Shown piece by piece: positions 45,045 to 57,328 of a stretch of 64,000 bases of DNA. The first letter of the stretch is position 1; every line of letters starts with the position of its first letter. Source of the stretch: Hordeum vulgare subsp. vulgare (lineage: Eukaryota; Streptophyta; Magnoliopsida; Poales; Poaceae); NCBI RefSeq assembly GCF_904849725.1, contig NC_058518.1:323166581-323230580 (forward strand). The letters run 5' to 3'. The position numbers were made by a program, and so were the translations under genes. The notes below the pieces were generated by a model. The model was not told where the DNA came from, searched no databases, and worked only from the letters and a program-made list of their open reading frames with translations.

Positions 45045-46277
45045 CTATGTAATGGCACCTAAATTATCGCAATAAAGGTCGAACGGTTTTGACCAGCCCG
45101 GGAACACACCAAGATCCTCCAAGAACTTAGGAATCGAAACACCTTCCTTTGCAGCTTCACAAGACGCAATATATTCAGCCTCTGTTGTGGAGTTGGCCAC
45201 AATATCTTGCTTGGAACTCATCCATCTCACTACTCCTCCATTCATGACATACACATATCGAGTTTGTGATCGACAATCATCCCTGTCGGTTTGGAAACTA
45301 GCATGAACATAACCCTTTATGATGAGCTCCTCCTCACCTCCATAAACTATGAATATCTCTTTAGGCCTTTTCAGGTACTTCAACATTGATTTCACCGCTG
45401 CCCAGTGACTCTCACCTAGGTCGGCCTGGTATCTGCTTGTTAAGCTTATTGCATAGGCAACATCAGGTCGTGTACATAGCATGGCATACATGATAGATCC
45501 TATTGCCGAAGCATACGGAACCCTACTCATCCGATTTCGCTCATCAGAAGACGTAGGACTCCGACTCTTGCTTAGCCTTATACGATGTGATACGGGCAAG
45601 AACCCTTTCTTGACCTCACTCATATTGAACCGCTTCAACAATTTTTTTATGTACGTGCTCTGGCTTAAGCCGAGCAGCCTCCTCGATCTATCTCGATAGA
45701 TCTTGATGCCTAAAATGTACACTGTCTCTCCAAGGTCCTTCACTCAAAATTGGCCATTCAATGAGTCCTTAACTGAGTTTAGCATCAAAACATCATTTTC
45801 GATTAGTAGTATGTCACCCACATACAAGATAAAAAATACTATCGTGCTCCTACTAGACTTATTGTGTAAACAATAGTCCTCTTTGTTCTTGATGAAACCA
45901 AGGTCAACGATGACGTCATCAAAGCGAATATTCCAACTCCGAGTTGCTTCACTCAATCTATAAATGGATCTCTTGAGATTGCATAGTTTAACAACATTAG
46001 TTGGATCGACAAAATATTCGTGTTGTATCATGTATACATCCTCTTTTAAATTTCCATGAAAGAAAGCCGTTTTGACATCCATGTGCCATATCTCACAATT
46101 GAAATATGCATCTATAGCTAGTATGATCCTCACCGACTTCAGCAATGCTACCAGCGAGTAGGTGTCATCGTAGTCAATTCCTTGAACTTGTACATAACCT
46201 TTAGCGACAAGCGGAACTTTGTGGATCTGAACATTTCCATCCATATTTGATTTCTTCAAAGACACATTTGCAACCAA
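45045..46277 (-). pseudogene. Copia reverse transcriptase and RNase H
   Basis: The RT frame (45744-46277) contains LVAKGYVQVQGIDYDDTYS and IWHMDVKTAFFHGNLKEDVY (first catalytic Asp). The catalytic loop reads FILYVGDILL, so the second Asp of YVDD is replaced by Gly. A second frame (45045-45743), shifted at the ATG MKDLGETVYILGIKI, carries the RT end and RNase H, with TRPDVAYAISLTSRY and STTEAEYIASCEAAKE. A catalytic-site loss in RT makes the enzyme non-functional. Confidence 0.9.
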
Positions 46278-47573
46278 TGGCTACTATGCGAGGCGGCGGA
46301 CCAACCAAGTCCCAGACTTGATTATCATCCATGGACTTTAACTAGGATCTCTTGGCCTCAAGCCATGCCTCGGAATCTGGCTTACCATCATGTATGCATA
46401 TGTGGTCGGCTCACCGCTTTCAAGCAACCACACATCATGCACTTTGCGCAATCCATCTCACCTCCGTGGATCCGGTGCCGACTCCACTACGGGTTTCCTG
46501 CCCGACTCCGGTATGATCTCATCAACAGCCGAGTCGTTGCCGAGTGGCTCTCGAATTTCTTTGAGTAGCACCGTTCTCCCACTGGCCTCCTGACTGAGAA
46601 ATTGTTTCTCTAGGAAAACCCCGTTCCGAGGAACAAGCACTTTGTTCTCTTCTCGGTTTTAGAAGTTGTATCCCAAGGTTTCCCTTAGATAACCCATGAA
46701 TATGCATTTATCCGACATGGGTGTAAGATTGTCCGACATGAGTTGCTTGACAAATGCTTTACAACCCCAAATCTTTAGAAAAGACAAACTAGGACTCTTT
46801 CGAGTCCACATCTCACGTGGTGTCTTGGCTACGGACTATGATGGTACCCTCTTAAGTGTGAAAGTTGCAGTTTCTAGAGCGTATCCCCAAAATGACAAGG
46901 ATAAATCCGATTTTCTCATCATTGATCAGACCATGTCAAACAAGGTTCGGTTTCTCCGTTCTGACACGCCATTTCTCTATGGTGTACCCGGAGGTGTGAG
47001 TTGAGGTACTATACCTCGACTTTTCACATGATCAACAAACTCATGGCTCTTGTACTCACCTCCACGATCTGATCGTAGAAGCTTTATCGTCTTGCCGAAC
47101 TGATTTCCAACCTCGTTCTAAAATTCTTTGAACTTTTTATAAGTCTCTAACTTGTGCCTCATCAAATAGATATTTCCATATCTACTCAAGTCGTCGGTAA
47201 AAGTCACGAAGTACTCATAGCCACCTCCAGTCGTTGTGCTCGTTGGACCACACACATCACTATGTATAAACTCCAAAAGCTTGGACGCTCTCTCGTAACT
47301 CTTTCCAAAAGTAAACTTAGTCATCTTGCCTAGCAAGCATGATTCACATGTCTCGAATGACCCGAAGTCGAATAAAGTTAGCAGTCCATCATCATGGAGC
47401 TTCTTCATGCATCTCAGACTAATGTGTCCAAGCCGGCAATGCCAGAAGTATGTCAGATTTATCTCATTAGGCTTATGCCTCTTTACATTCACGTTATAGA
47501 GTGGTTCTGTTTCTAGATCCAAAATAAATAACCCATCTACAATGAATGCATAGTCGTGGAACATTCCAATCAA
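46278..47573 (-). pseudogene. Copia integrase and INT-RT linker
   Basis: The zinc module is HCRLGHISLRCMKKLH with CESCLLGKMTKF, followed by EFIHSDVCGPTSTTTGGGYE (first Asp) and FVTFTDDLSRYG. The frame breaks near 47118. The remaining core is seen as GNQFGKTIKLLRSD and, near 46990, TPPGTP-stop-RNGVSERRN, where TAG stands where the family has Gln. The linker to RT includes LVPRNGVFLEKQFLSQEASG (46458-46640). Confidence 0.85.
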
Positions 47574-48790
47574 GTAAAATTAACAACCATTGTCATTTAA
47601 ACTGAATTCATCTTGGCTCATCAAGCATGAGGCAGAAATAATGTTCTGACTAAGTGCAGGAATGTAATAACAATTATTCAATTCCAAAATAAATCCAGAA
47701 GGAAGCTGGAGCTGCATCGTGCCGACCTCCAATGCAGATTCTCTTGCTTTGTTGCCGACCCTCATGTCAATCTCCCCTTGTGTCACACGCCTAGTTCTTA
47801 CGAGCCCGTGCATCGAGTTGCAAATATGAACAACCAATCCGGTATAAAAAACCCAAGAGCTACTAGGTATGTCAGCAAGGTAAATGTCTATAGCATATGT
47901 AACAAGTGTACCTTTGCCTGGAGAAGCATCTCCAGCCTTCTTGCCATGCTCAACAAGCCACTTGCTACAGTTCCTATTCCAGTGACTAGCTTCCTTGCAA
48001 TGAAAGCAAATGGTATTTGAGTTAGGTCCGGACTTCAGCTTAGCAGTGGAGACAACCTTCTCCGTGCCCTTTTCATTACCCTTTTTCTTGGACCAACTCT
48101 TCTTGAACTTTGTCGAGTTCTGCACCATCAACACTTGGTGTGTGCCTTCCTTAATATCCCGCTCTGCCACCACGAGCATCCCATGCAATTTAGTGAGCTT
48201 CTTATCCATGCCATGCATATGATAGTCCAAGGTGAACGCCCCATAGCTAGCTATAAGAGAACCCAGAACTGCATTAGTAGCAAGCTCATCCAAGAGCACG
48301 AAGCCCAAACGATCAAAAGCTTGCACATATCCGATCATCTTGATCACATGCGGGCTCAGTAGATCACCTTCCTTCAGCTTACAACCATCAAGGATCGCTA
48401 GATGTTGAATCTTTCAGTCCAAGCGTGCACCTGAAACATGCTCTTGATACTCTCGATCATATCGAAAGCCGCAATGTCTTCAGAATGATGTTGTAAATCG
48501 GGCTCAATACAAGACAGTATGAGGCAGCTGATCTCGTTTGATTCATCAATGAGTTTCTGGTAGGCATTCTTGGTTGTAGCATTAGCATTAAAGGTAGGTA
48601 CCTCTGGAAGTGGATACTCTAGAACATGTTCCTTTTTATCGTGCTTGAGAACAATTCTCAGATTTCAATACCAGGTGGTAAAGTTTGATCCATTCAGTTT
48701 ATCCTTTTCCAGAATTGATTTCAATACAAAGATTTGAGCAGGTGGTGCTATTGATTATCTACAACAGAAAATATCCAATAACTAAGCAGT
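47574..48790 (-). pseudogene. Copia gag and protease
   Basis: Gag begins in decayed sequence near 48790 and is readable as LEYPLPEVPTFNANATTKNA and EDIAAFDMIESIKSMFQVHA, then a 255-codon frame (47580-48347). The zinc knuckle is CFHCKEASHWNRNC. The protease site reads SSSWVFYTGLVVHICNS: the catalytic Asp of the D-T/S-G motif is Tyr. Gag forms particles and protease matures them. Confidence 0.85.
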
Positions 48791-49963
48791 GTGATTATGT
48801 AGAGTAATTGAAGACATAATTAGAATTACTCCCACTGAAGTCGGCATCCCTCTGCAAACTCTGAATGATTCAGGATCTGTCTAGCGCGAGCGACTAGTGA
48901 GCTTTAGCATCACTGCTAGCCAACTTACATATTCGATACGCAACACCTTGCTAATCGTATCTCTATACGAGTCCTATCGGTCGGGTAGGTATCTTATACC
49001 CCGGCTCGCAACCTTCTGTTCAACAAGGCCCAAAACCGTTTTGATAGCCTTGTGAAGTTAACCTAATGTAGTGCATGTCCGTGCCCGACAAGAAGCCTCC
49101 AATTCAAGGACACCTAGTAGCACCTCAATTTTTGAGCCCACCACTAGACGTACTTGACATGCCAAGGTGCAACATCCGGAATGGCAATGTGCTTGATATT
49201 AACGAGGGATCTTTCTAGAATATAACATGCATAGAAAACAAGAAGCAATATCAATCACATATAAACGTAAATATGTGAAATAGTAAGACTCTTTCATGGA
49301 CGTCCTTCCAAACCGGATCCAACTCCGATGTCCAGGGAGGAACTCCATCTTGTTCGTCATGCTGGGATGCCAAAACCTCGAACTTGATCTCTTTCCTCCG
49401 GCTACTACAAGTAGTTATGAATTACAGAGAATCACAAGTCGACATGCAGGTCGTTATAAAATATAATTATTGCACTTTGGCTCCTGTTGGCTGACAATCA
49501 TGACACGCATGTCATGTTAAATTACACACATGCATCACATACATATGAGCCATACTATTCACATCAAACGTGCAAAACAAACTTATGCATATAATCACAT
49601 TCTATCAATTTGTGTGATCGTGTATGAAATATTCGATGCTACGCACATGATGGAAATCACAGATCAAATCTATACTCCAATCACGCCGAATTTTCTAATG
49701 TGAATGATCTCATCGATCATCGCAAACCCGATTCAGATTTACGTTTCACTATTAACACCGATGGAAGAAACTGACTAGTAGGGGTAGGTCGTGTCACGAA
49801 CTAATCGATTCCAATGGACAGAAAACATAGCCACAATGATCTCGATATGCAGTTGAGCTCATCAACCATGCACATAGCCAATCTCAAGAATGACGACGGA
49901 TCTCATCCGCCGCCTCCATATATCAAATATGCTTCTGATATGAATACAAATCCTATAGAAGAG
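48791..49963 (-). other. Copia 5' leader
   Basis: About 1.2 kb between the PBS and gag with no convincing ORF. It would hold the packaging and dimerisation signals. Confidence 0.5.
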
Positions 49964-49975
49964 GCTCTGATACCA
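49964..49975 (-). other. Copia primer binding site (initiator tRNA-Met)
   Basis: TGGTATCAGAGC on the minus strand, one base inside the 5' LTR. This is the standard plant LTR-retrotransposon PBS. Confidence 0.92.
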
Positions 49976-49976
49976 T

Positions 49977-51353
49977 TGTTGGGCTCTACCATAGGCGCAG
50001 CGCATGCAAATTAAAAAATTTGTACGCGAATAAAAACCAAGAATGTCTAATGAGATGGATCATTGATTCTTACAACTAGACGCGTAGTGCCGTGAAGTGG
50101 AAGTAGATGTGGCAGCGCGTCCTCATGGCCCGTCTCCTCCTCGTCCGATCTCCCAAGAACAGCTAGTCATCATATCACTCTCCCACAAATAATTGGTTGC
50201 ACGTACAGGTTTGCCAGAGCGGCGTAGGTGCACCGCCTATAATGGTATCCGCGCGTGCAGGAGGACACCATGCGGTGGACTGCTAGGTCCGGATCACACA
50301 GTTGGCAGCGGTGAGTGCAAGTGGCAAGTGCAAAACATGCACAACACTAATGACGGTGCCGAAGCGATCAACTCATTAAGTGTGCCGCACCTCCACTACA
50401 TATGGGCGTCCAACGTAGGCTCAACTCTTGGGTCTCGCATGGACCCTGAAACCCACCTGTTCCTTCCCTTAAGTGCACGACCCCTTAGGTTCTCGCTCAC
50501 TTGGTCGTGAGTTAGACCACACCCGACTCAGCTAGTCGGTAGCGGCCTCTAGCAAGACGTGCCAACTCCAAGTGTCTAATGAAGCTGGTTAGGCAAACCT
50601 GTACTCCATACTCCCATTCCCTTTCCCACACGATATACGTTGTCGTGCTCAAGGCAAAGTAATCATCCTTGTTGTCGCACGACCTCTTTCTCGCTCCGGT
50701 GAATCTGACCAAAATTCGGATTATTTTATAATCCTCATCGTATGGCCATGCTTATCCAGGTCGGATTACCCGAGAGGCCCAAAGTATATGTCTCCTCATT
50801 GGAGGGGCAAATGCCATCTTGCTCGACCACATCTCGCAGCATGGGTCTGGACAAGCCCGAAACCTACCTTTGTAACTACCCAGTCACCAAGTAGCGTTTG
50901 GTCAGCCCAAAGCAAGTATATCACCATCTCGAGTACATGCACAAGCTCACGTCCTAGGACATAGAACGTATGTTGTCCTATAGACTCACAGATGACTAAT
51001 CGCTGTATCTCATAGTTGGGTGTGTCCAACTGAGTCCTTGTCTCGACTCGGGTCTGACTATGTTGAATCCGACCAGATCTTTTTGAATCCATATTATCCA
51101 GCTAGCATCCAATGCTACATGGTGAGTGAGACCGGACCATCCACCGTATCATATGCTAGTCTAGTTGGTTGCGCATCCACACAACTCTTTCAACTAGGTA
51201 CCATTTAGGACAGTCATCATACAATGTATAGTCTCACCAACAAGTCACGTACTTGTTAATACACATCATTGATAATGTCCAAGGACTATCTTTATTCATA
51301 AACACATAGGAAATATCATCATACATGATTGCCTCTAGGGCATATCTCCAACA
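49977..51353 (-). repeat. 5' LTR of the Copia element
   Basis: 1377 bp, TGTTGGGCTC...CTCCAACA in plus reading, with the PBS to its left. The promoter TATA motif is altered (50396-50406, ACATATG core) relative to the 3' LTR. Confidence 0.93.
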
Positions 51354-51865
51354 GAATAACCCCCTTTCATGGCGAAGAGTGTCGATTATATGAACTTCAT
51401 TCGTAGACAACCAAGTTCTATATTTAGAAGCTCTAGCTTTCCGCATCACCCGTCCGAGGTACGTATCCGGGCGAACTGGACGTAACAATCACAGAGGTGC
51501 TCCCTTTACCCCCTAGCTTACCATTTTGAAACGTACGGGGTAAGCACAGGATCAAGGCAACCCAGCTTTGAAAGAATCTTAAGTCCAATTGATGCATATA
51601 ATGGCACAGATCAATATTGAGTCAAGGCATATATTACATAAATATGTCAGAAAATAAATACTTTGGTCAGCTTCGCTACAGAAGCCCCTACGTGAAATCA
51701 GGGTAGACACTCTATTTATCTTGAATGTATTCCGATAAGTGCTTGAAGTAGTTCGGTTGATCCAAATATATCCAGGGAAAATTTAAGTGATCCTACAGAA
51801 AGTAAAATAAGAAAAACTTGGAAAAAGAACATATATAAGGTTATGAAGAAGGGTGCAACGTCCAT
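51354..51865 (-). other. TE3 post-pol spacer, right of the Copia insertion
   Basis: Non-coding 3' DNA of TE3, starting with the GAATA target repeat. It continues to the integrase C-terminus at 51866. Confidence 0.5.
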
Positions 51866-53126
51866 CTAGCCATAGAAACACCGAAGGCCAGTTGCATTCC
51901 ATGGGTTTGGCTTGAGGCGTCTATCCTGTGGGTTGTGCAGGCGATAAGCTCCCCATGTCAGGACTTCAACAATTATGAAAGGGCTCTCCCATTTAGGGTT
52001 AAGTTTATGCGTATGCTTCTCTGGGAGGGGTAGAACGAGTTTGCCCATGTTGTATGCCTTTGCTCGGACTTCTCTGCTTTGATGGTGTTGAGCTTGCTAT
52101 TGATAAAAAGTAGAACGGGCCCGAGCTATATCGTGCTCGCCTTCCAATGCATCCAATTTGTCTTTCCGATCTAACTCGGCCTCAATTTCCTCATACATGC
52201 GCACCTGAGGTGCATTGTGGATGATATCACAAGGGAGGACCACTTCGGCCCCGTACACCATAAAAATCGGTGTGTACCTTGTTGAGCAATTCGGGTGGTG
52301 CGCAGACCCCATAGCTAGGAGTCGAGCTCATCGAACCACTGGAAGTGGGATTCTATGAGAGATCAGACCAGCCGAGTTTGATACCAATTATAATGAGCCC
52401 ATTGGCTCGTTCGACTTGGTCGTTTGTTTAGGGTGATATACCGAGGCATAATCCAGCTTAATTCCCAAGTTTTTGCACCAACCTTTGACCTCCTGGGCGG
52501 TGAAGTTGGATCTATTTTTCATTATTATGCTCACGGGACACCATAATAGTGTACGACGCTAGAGATGAATTCAATTACCAGATTTTCTTTGGCAGAGCTT
52601 ACAGGCTTGGTTTCGATCCACTTTGTGAACTTGTCCACCATAACCAGGAGGTATTTCTTTTTCTTGGTCCCCCTTTAAGTGGTCCGACAATATCCAGCCT
52701 TGAGACCGCAAAAGTTGAGGTGATCAGAATTATCCGAAGAGCCGTTGGGGGTATGTGGCTTTGATTTGCAAAAAGTTGACTCCCTGCACAATGCTGAATG
52801 AGTGTGTGAGCATCTTCTCGGGCTGCGGGCCAGAAGAAACCGACTCTAAGAGCCTTGCTAACCATGACCTGTGTAGTTGCATGGTGGCCGCCCATACCTG
52901 CATGTACTTCGGCCAAAATCTGCTTCCATTCTTCTTCGGAGATGCATCGTTGGAGTACCCCTGTGGTGCTTTTCTTATATATCTCACCCTCATGGACCTT
53001 GTAGGCCTTTGATCGGCGGAAGATACGTCTCGCCTCGGTCTGGGCATCGGGGACCTCTTTGCGAAGAAGGTAAGAAAGGAAGAGCTCGGTCCATGCCACG
53101 ATCACTTCCATGACCTTGTGAGGCAA
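51866..53126 (-). pseudogene. TE3 integrase
   Basis: Four broken frames. 52599-53126 gives the N-terminal module (HAGMGGHHATTQVMVSKALR; the Cys pair is degraded to HCAGSQLF) and RLDIVGPLKG (first Asp). The centre (52313-52598) is decayed. 52097-52312 gives TRYTPIFMVYGAEVVLPCD, and 51866-52048 gives the C-terminal LNPKWESPFIIVEVL. Confidence 0.8.
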
Positions 53127-53134
53127 AGGTGTTT

Positions 53135-53670
53135 CTATGATTGTGGATCCACCGATGATCTGGTTGTCCGGCTGGGGTATGGGTGTGTAACATGTGCTAC
53201 ACCATCAGGTGTCGTGCTAGTGTCCTCGTCTTTCCATACCACTGATGGCTTGAAAATCCTCTCTAGGAAAGAGTTGTGGGGTACGGGATCATGCTTTGCG
53301 CCTAAGCGGATGAGGATGTCTCCGACTTGGTTGTTATCCATCGAGACATGATGGAACTCCAATCCCTCAAACCGTGCTGATATCTCGAGGATGATGTTTC
53401 TGTATGCTCCCATTTTTGGATTTTTTTTGCATCAAATTCACAGTTTATTTGTGAGATGGCGAGGATGGAGCCCCTCGTACCTCGAGCCATTGTATCCCCA
53501 TTGAGGTTGCCATCCGAAGACCGTGTAGTAGTTGTTCTATTCTATCACATTATTCGAATCGGCATACATGATCTGTATCATTTATGGGACATTATCCTTG
53601 GTAGGGGATGTGAGGATTACACCAGCCCCCAGTCCAGCGAGAGTTTTGGACCCGTCGAAGTAAATGGTCC
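53135..53670 (-). pseudogene. TE3 archaeal-type RNase H
   Basis: Fragments only: GVYHLCLVDHLLRRVQNSRW is out of frame; the end part reads EISARFEGLEFHHVSMDNNQ with VGDILIRLGAKHD, matching the HHVPRAENEVADTLAKIG end of TE1. Position between RNase H and integrase agrees. Confidence 0.65.
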
Positions 53671-53671
53671 A

Positions 53672-54966
53672 CTAAGCATAAGTGATATACTCCCTGGTGA
53701 GCTCTGCCTCTTTCCATTCGGCAGCAAAGTCGGCAAGCACTTGAGATTCGATGGCTCGTCGTGGCTTGTAGGTAATCTCGAATGGCAGGAGTTCGATAGT
53801 CCATTTAGCTATTCGGTCGGTAGCGTCCTTGTTGTTAATGATGTCGTTCAGGGGGACCTTGAATGTTACCGTGACCGCGCACTCTTGGAAGTAGTGCCTG
53901 AGCTTGTGTGATATCATAAACTCTTTGTAGGCGATCTTCTCATAGTCTGGGTATCTGGTTTTGCATGAGGTAGCCACTTTGGACACGTAATAGACCAGCC
54001 TATGTACCCGTAGTTGGTGACCCTCAGCCTCCCGTTCTACGATGATGACCGCGCTGACCACTTGATTGGTGGCCGAGATGTATAGCAACATCGGTTCTCC
54101 TGCGCAAAGCGCTGCTAGGATAGGGTTGCTGGCGAGCAGCATTTTGATTTCCTCAAGAGCAGTCGTAGCTTTGTCGGTCCCCTCGAAGTTATTGGTGTTT
54201 TTAAGCAGCCTGTAAAGTGGGAGTGCTTTCTCACCGTGGCGAGAGATAAACTAACTCACAGCTGCCACACAGCCTACCAACTTTTGGACATACTTCGGCT
54301 TTGTAGGGACCGCGAGTTATGATAGAGCATGGATCTTGGCTGGATTGGCCTCTATTCCTCTTTGCGATATGATGAATACGAGGAGTTTGCCGGCTATGAC
54401 TCTGAAGACACGCTTGTCCAGTTTAAGCCGTATATTGTATTCTCGTAGGCTGGCAAAGGTATGCCTGAGGTCATCTACCAGCTGGTCCACGTTCTTGGAC
54501 TTGACGACCACGTCGTCCACGTATGCCTCTACTGTTTTTCTGATATGTTTCTCCAAACATGTTTGGATCATGCGTTGGTAAGTGGCGCTAGAATTCTTTA
54601 ACCCGAAAGAAATTGTGTTAAAGTAGAATGGCACATAGGGGGTTATGAAGGAGGTTGCAGCCTGATCGTATTCCTTCATTTTAATATGCTCATATCTGGA
54701 ATTGGCATGAGGAAACACAGAGAGTCTTGTCCGTCCATTGTGTCGATGATTTGGTCTATTCAGGGTAAGGGGAAAGGATCCTTAGGGCATGCTTCATTGA
54801 GGTCTTTGAAATCGACACATATCCAACAAGATATGTCCTTATTTGGTACCATGACCAAATTTGCTAACCAGTCGGGATATTTGATTTCTCTGATGATCCC
54901 GGATTTTAGAAGTTTGCCAAGCTCCTCGCCCATGACTTGATGCTTTGGTTCACAGAATCGGCGCAA
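53672..54966 (-). pseudogene. TE3 reverse transcriptase and RNase H
   Basis: RT: GEELGKLLKSGIIREIKYPD and CVDFKDLNEACPKDPFPLP (54760-54966), then a slip, SFGLKNSSATYQRMIQTCLE, VEAYVDDVVVKSKN (intact YVDD) and FIISQRGIEANPAKI (54317-54718). RNase H: LVYYVSKVATSCKTRYPDYE and KDATDRIAKWTIELLPFEI (53672-54142). Same architecture as TE1 and TE2 but a different family. Confidence 0.85.
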
Positions 54967-55419
54967 GGCCTATTTGACACGTGTGAAGCCTGCTATTATA
55001 TTCAGGCTATTTTTGGCCAGCCCCCGAGGGATTCCTGGCATGTCTAAGTGGTGCCAAGCAAAGAAGTCCTAATTTTTGTGCAAAAAATTGTGCAACGCTT
55101 TGTCGATTGCGGGGTCCAGCTAAGCTCCGATGGATGCTGTTTTGTTGGGGTCTTCTCGAGATACTAGAAATTTGATGATGTCGTCCGCTGGTTTAAACGA
55201 TGTGGACATAGGACATTTACTGAGGATCACATCGTCCTTGTCCACTATGGAGCGGAGTGCAGTGAGCCCTTCCACGGAGAAGGTTTTCACTAGTACCTCA
55301 AGGGGTAGGGATGCCATTTTATTTTCAGCTCAGAGAGCTCTGTCAAGGTCACTTATGACTGTGATCATACCGTTCGGCCTTCGCATTTTGAGCTTCATGT
55401 ACCCGTAGTGTGGTATGAC

Positions 55420-55689
55420 CTAGAATCTTATGAAGGCTTCATGTCCCAGCAGGGCATGGTAACCACTGTGAAAGGGCACGATATGGAAAATGAGTTCTTC
55501 AGATCGGTAGTTATCGGGTATGCCGAATACCACGTGGAGTGTTACTCGTCCGGTACAGCGTGCTTCTTTATCGGGGATGATGCCTCGGAAGGTGGTGTTG
55601 CTACGTTCGATTCGAGATCTATTGAACTGCATTTTTTCTAGTGTGTCCTCATAAATGAGGTTTAGGACACTACCACCGTCCATTAGCAC
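55420..55689 (-). pseudogene. TE3 aspartic protease
   Basis: Begins MLMDGGSVLNLIYEDTLEKM (active site DGGS) and ends FHSGYHALLGHEAFIRF, 90 codons, collinear with the TE1 protease. Sequence between protease and RT (54967-55419) is coding but broken. Confidence 0.8.
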
Positions 55690-55727
55690 CTTATACAGTC
55701 GAAAGCCATGGACTATGGGGTTTAGGA

Positions 55728-57157
55728 CTAGGGCGGCCGGTGCTCAGCTCGTACTGGTGATCGGATCTCTTTCTTTCTTTGATTTTTTGAGGAAAATGGT
55801 TCATAGATTGTTAGGATCCGTGCATTTCTTACTAGCGGTAGTCCCGACCTTTCCTCCGCAAGTGGAGCCTTTAGGATGACCTCTCCACTTTTTGCAACTT
55901 CCTTGACGACCCAACATGCTTGAAGGCTGTGGGTGGACGTTGTATTAGGCACGGCCGAGTGTATGTGGCAAGGCTCGTCCAGTAGTGTGTCGAGTACCGA
56001 TTTGGTCTGCATTTTATTCCTTTTCTTTGTGCACTCGGATGTATTCGGGCCCGTGAATGGGGGAGCATGCCTTCTTCAGGTTCCTCTGGCTTGCTCGATG
56101 TGTCTGGCCTCCACGTGCATTTTCTACATTTGCCAAGTTCTTTCAATGGCGCAATATTTGATCACCAAGTTTGACAGTTCGGTGAAGGTTTTTACTCGGC
56201 GACGGGCGAGGGCGTTAAGGATGCCCTCGTCATGGAAACTATGTCAGAAGGCATTGATCACCTCCTAATCGTCGAGGCCTTCTGCCCTATCATTGTTGAG
56301 CAGGAATCTGGCCCAAAAGTGGTGTATTGATTCCCCTATCCATTGCTTGACCTTGTGTGGGTGCGGTAGGCCAAACCCGTCCGCTTTTCCCAAGGGATGC
56401 TCGAGCTGGGTGGTGGGCAGGGTAAATTTTTGTGTTCCCATGAGGTACAAGTCCGAGACTTCGACGATAGCGTCCCGCACTTTTGCGGGATTTGGTACGG
56501 CAGGGCCAGAGTCCATGATTGTGACGAGATCCTTCCACCCTTCTTCTGGGTCGCATGCCTTGTAGGCCCGTGCCCCGAGTTTATCTCAAGACGAGATTTG
56601 GGTTCTCGATTATCGGAGGAGTCCAGATGTTCATTAACCGAGATGTAGACCATCCTTAACTCCAGCAGTTGATGTGGGGAGCCTTTAGCCGGGCGCTCGA
56701 CGAGTGCGGCCAAATGTGTAATGGGTGGGACATGAATTTCCCTGTCGTCGGGCCTAAGCTTGACTCAATCATAGATCGGAGATTGGTTGTCGATCATGGC
56801 CATAGATTGGATCCGGTTGAGTAACTCGTGCAGCATCGGAGTCCCAGTTGAGCCTATATTGTTCAACTGTTTGGAATCGGTCCGCAGTGCCGAAACCCCG
56901 GGATTATTCGAGAACGCTCTCAGGCCGTGTTCGGCCGAGCCGAATCTGGGAGTATCGACCACGTTGGGCTCTAAGGCCAGACCAAGGGTCGAAGTTGCCC
57001 TGGTAGCGAGATCCACGGTTTTCGAAGTTGAGACATCGGAACTCGTGGGATCCTCGAATGGAGCTAGGAGCCTTGTTAACACAAGATCTCCCCGAGGGTC
57101 GATGGTGAACTCTAGGCTCCCGAACCTTATTTCCTCACTAGGGGCTAAGCTTCCCAC
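55728..57157 (-). pseudogene. TE3 gag polyprotein
   Basis: The N-terminal frame (56765-57157) starts MGSLAPSEEIRFGSLEFTID. The gag core (56265-56713, two frames) includes VRDAIVEVSDLYLMGTQKFT. The C-terminal part (55728-56146) carries C-x2-H-x9-H-x4-C at 55914-55970. Each section is separated by stops or slips. Confidence 0.7.
55914..55970 (-). other. C-x2-H-x9-H-x4-C motif in TE3 gag
   Basis: Residues CHIHSAVPNTTSTHSLQAC, same order as in TE1 and TE2 with a slightly longer middle. Confidence 0.6.
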
Positions 57158-57302
57158 GTCGCTAAGGTGGACGGCTAGATCAGCATGTAGAAGGATGCTT
57201 CCAAATGCGAAGATCTATCCGGGGACAAAGATATCCTTGCAGCGGATCTCTTCACGGATGACTAATCTTGCCATCAATTCTTCCTACGATCCTACAGCGG
57301 AA

Positions 57303-57321
57303 CTCTCAATGAAAGCACCAA
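57303..57321 (-). other. Putative primer binding site of TE3
   Basis: Minus strand TTGGTGCTTTCATTGAGAG a few bases inside the LTR. The matching tRNA is not identified. Confidence 0.5.
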
Positions 57322-57328
57322 TGTCGGT

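Larger units (their letters stand above)
43435..51353 (-). mobile_element. Complete Copia retrotransposon (7.9 kb, TSD GAATA)
   Basis: LTRs of 1386 and 1377 bp with termini TGTTGG...CCAACA. PBS TGGTATCAGAGC complements initiator tRNA-Met. The polypurine tract is beside the 3' LTR. Gag, protease, integrase, RT and RNase H follow in Copia order. Both flanks carry GAATA (43430-43434 and 51354-51358). It lies in the post-pol spacer of TE3 in the same orientation. All protein domains are interrupted and key residues are lost, so it is inactive. Confidence 0.95.
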
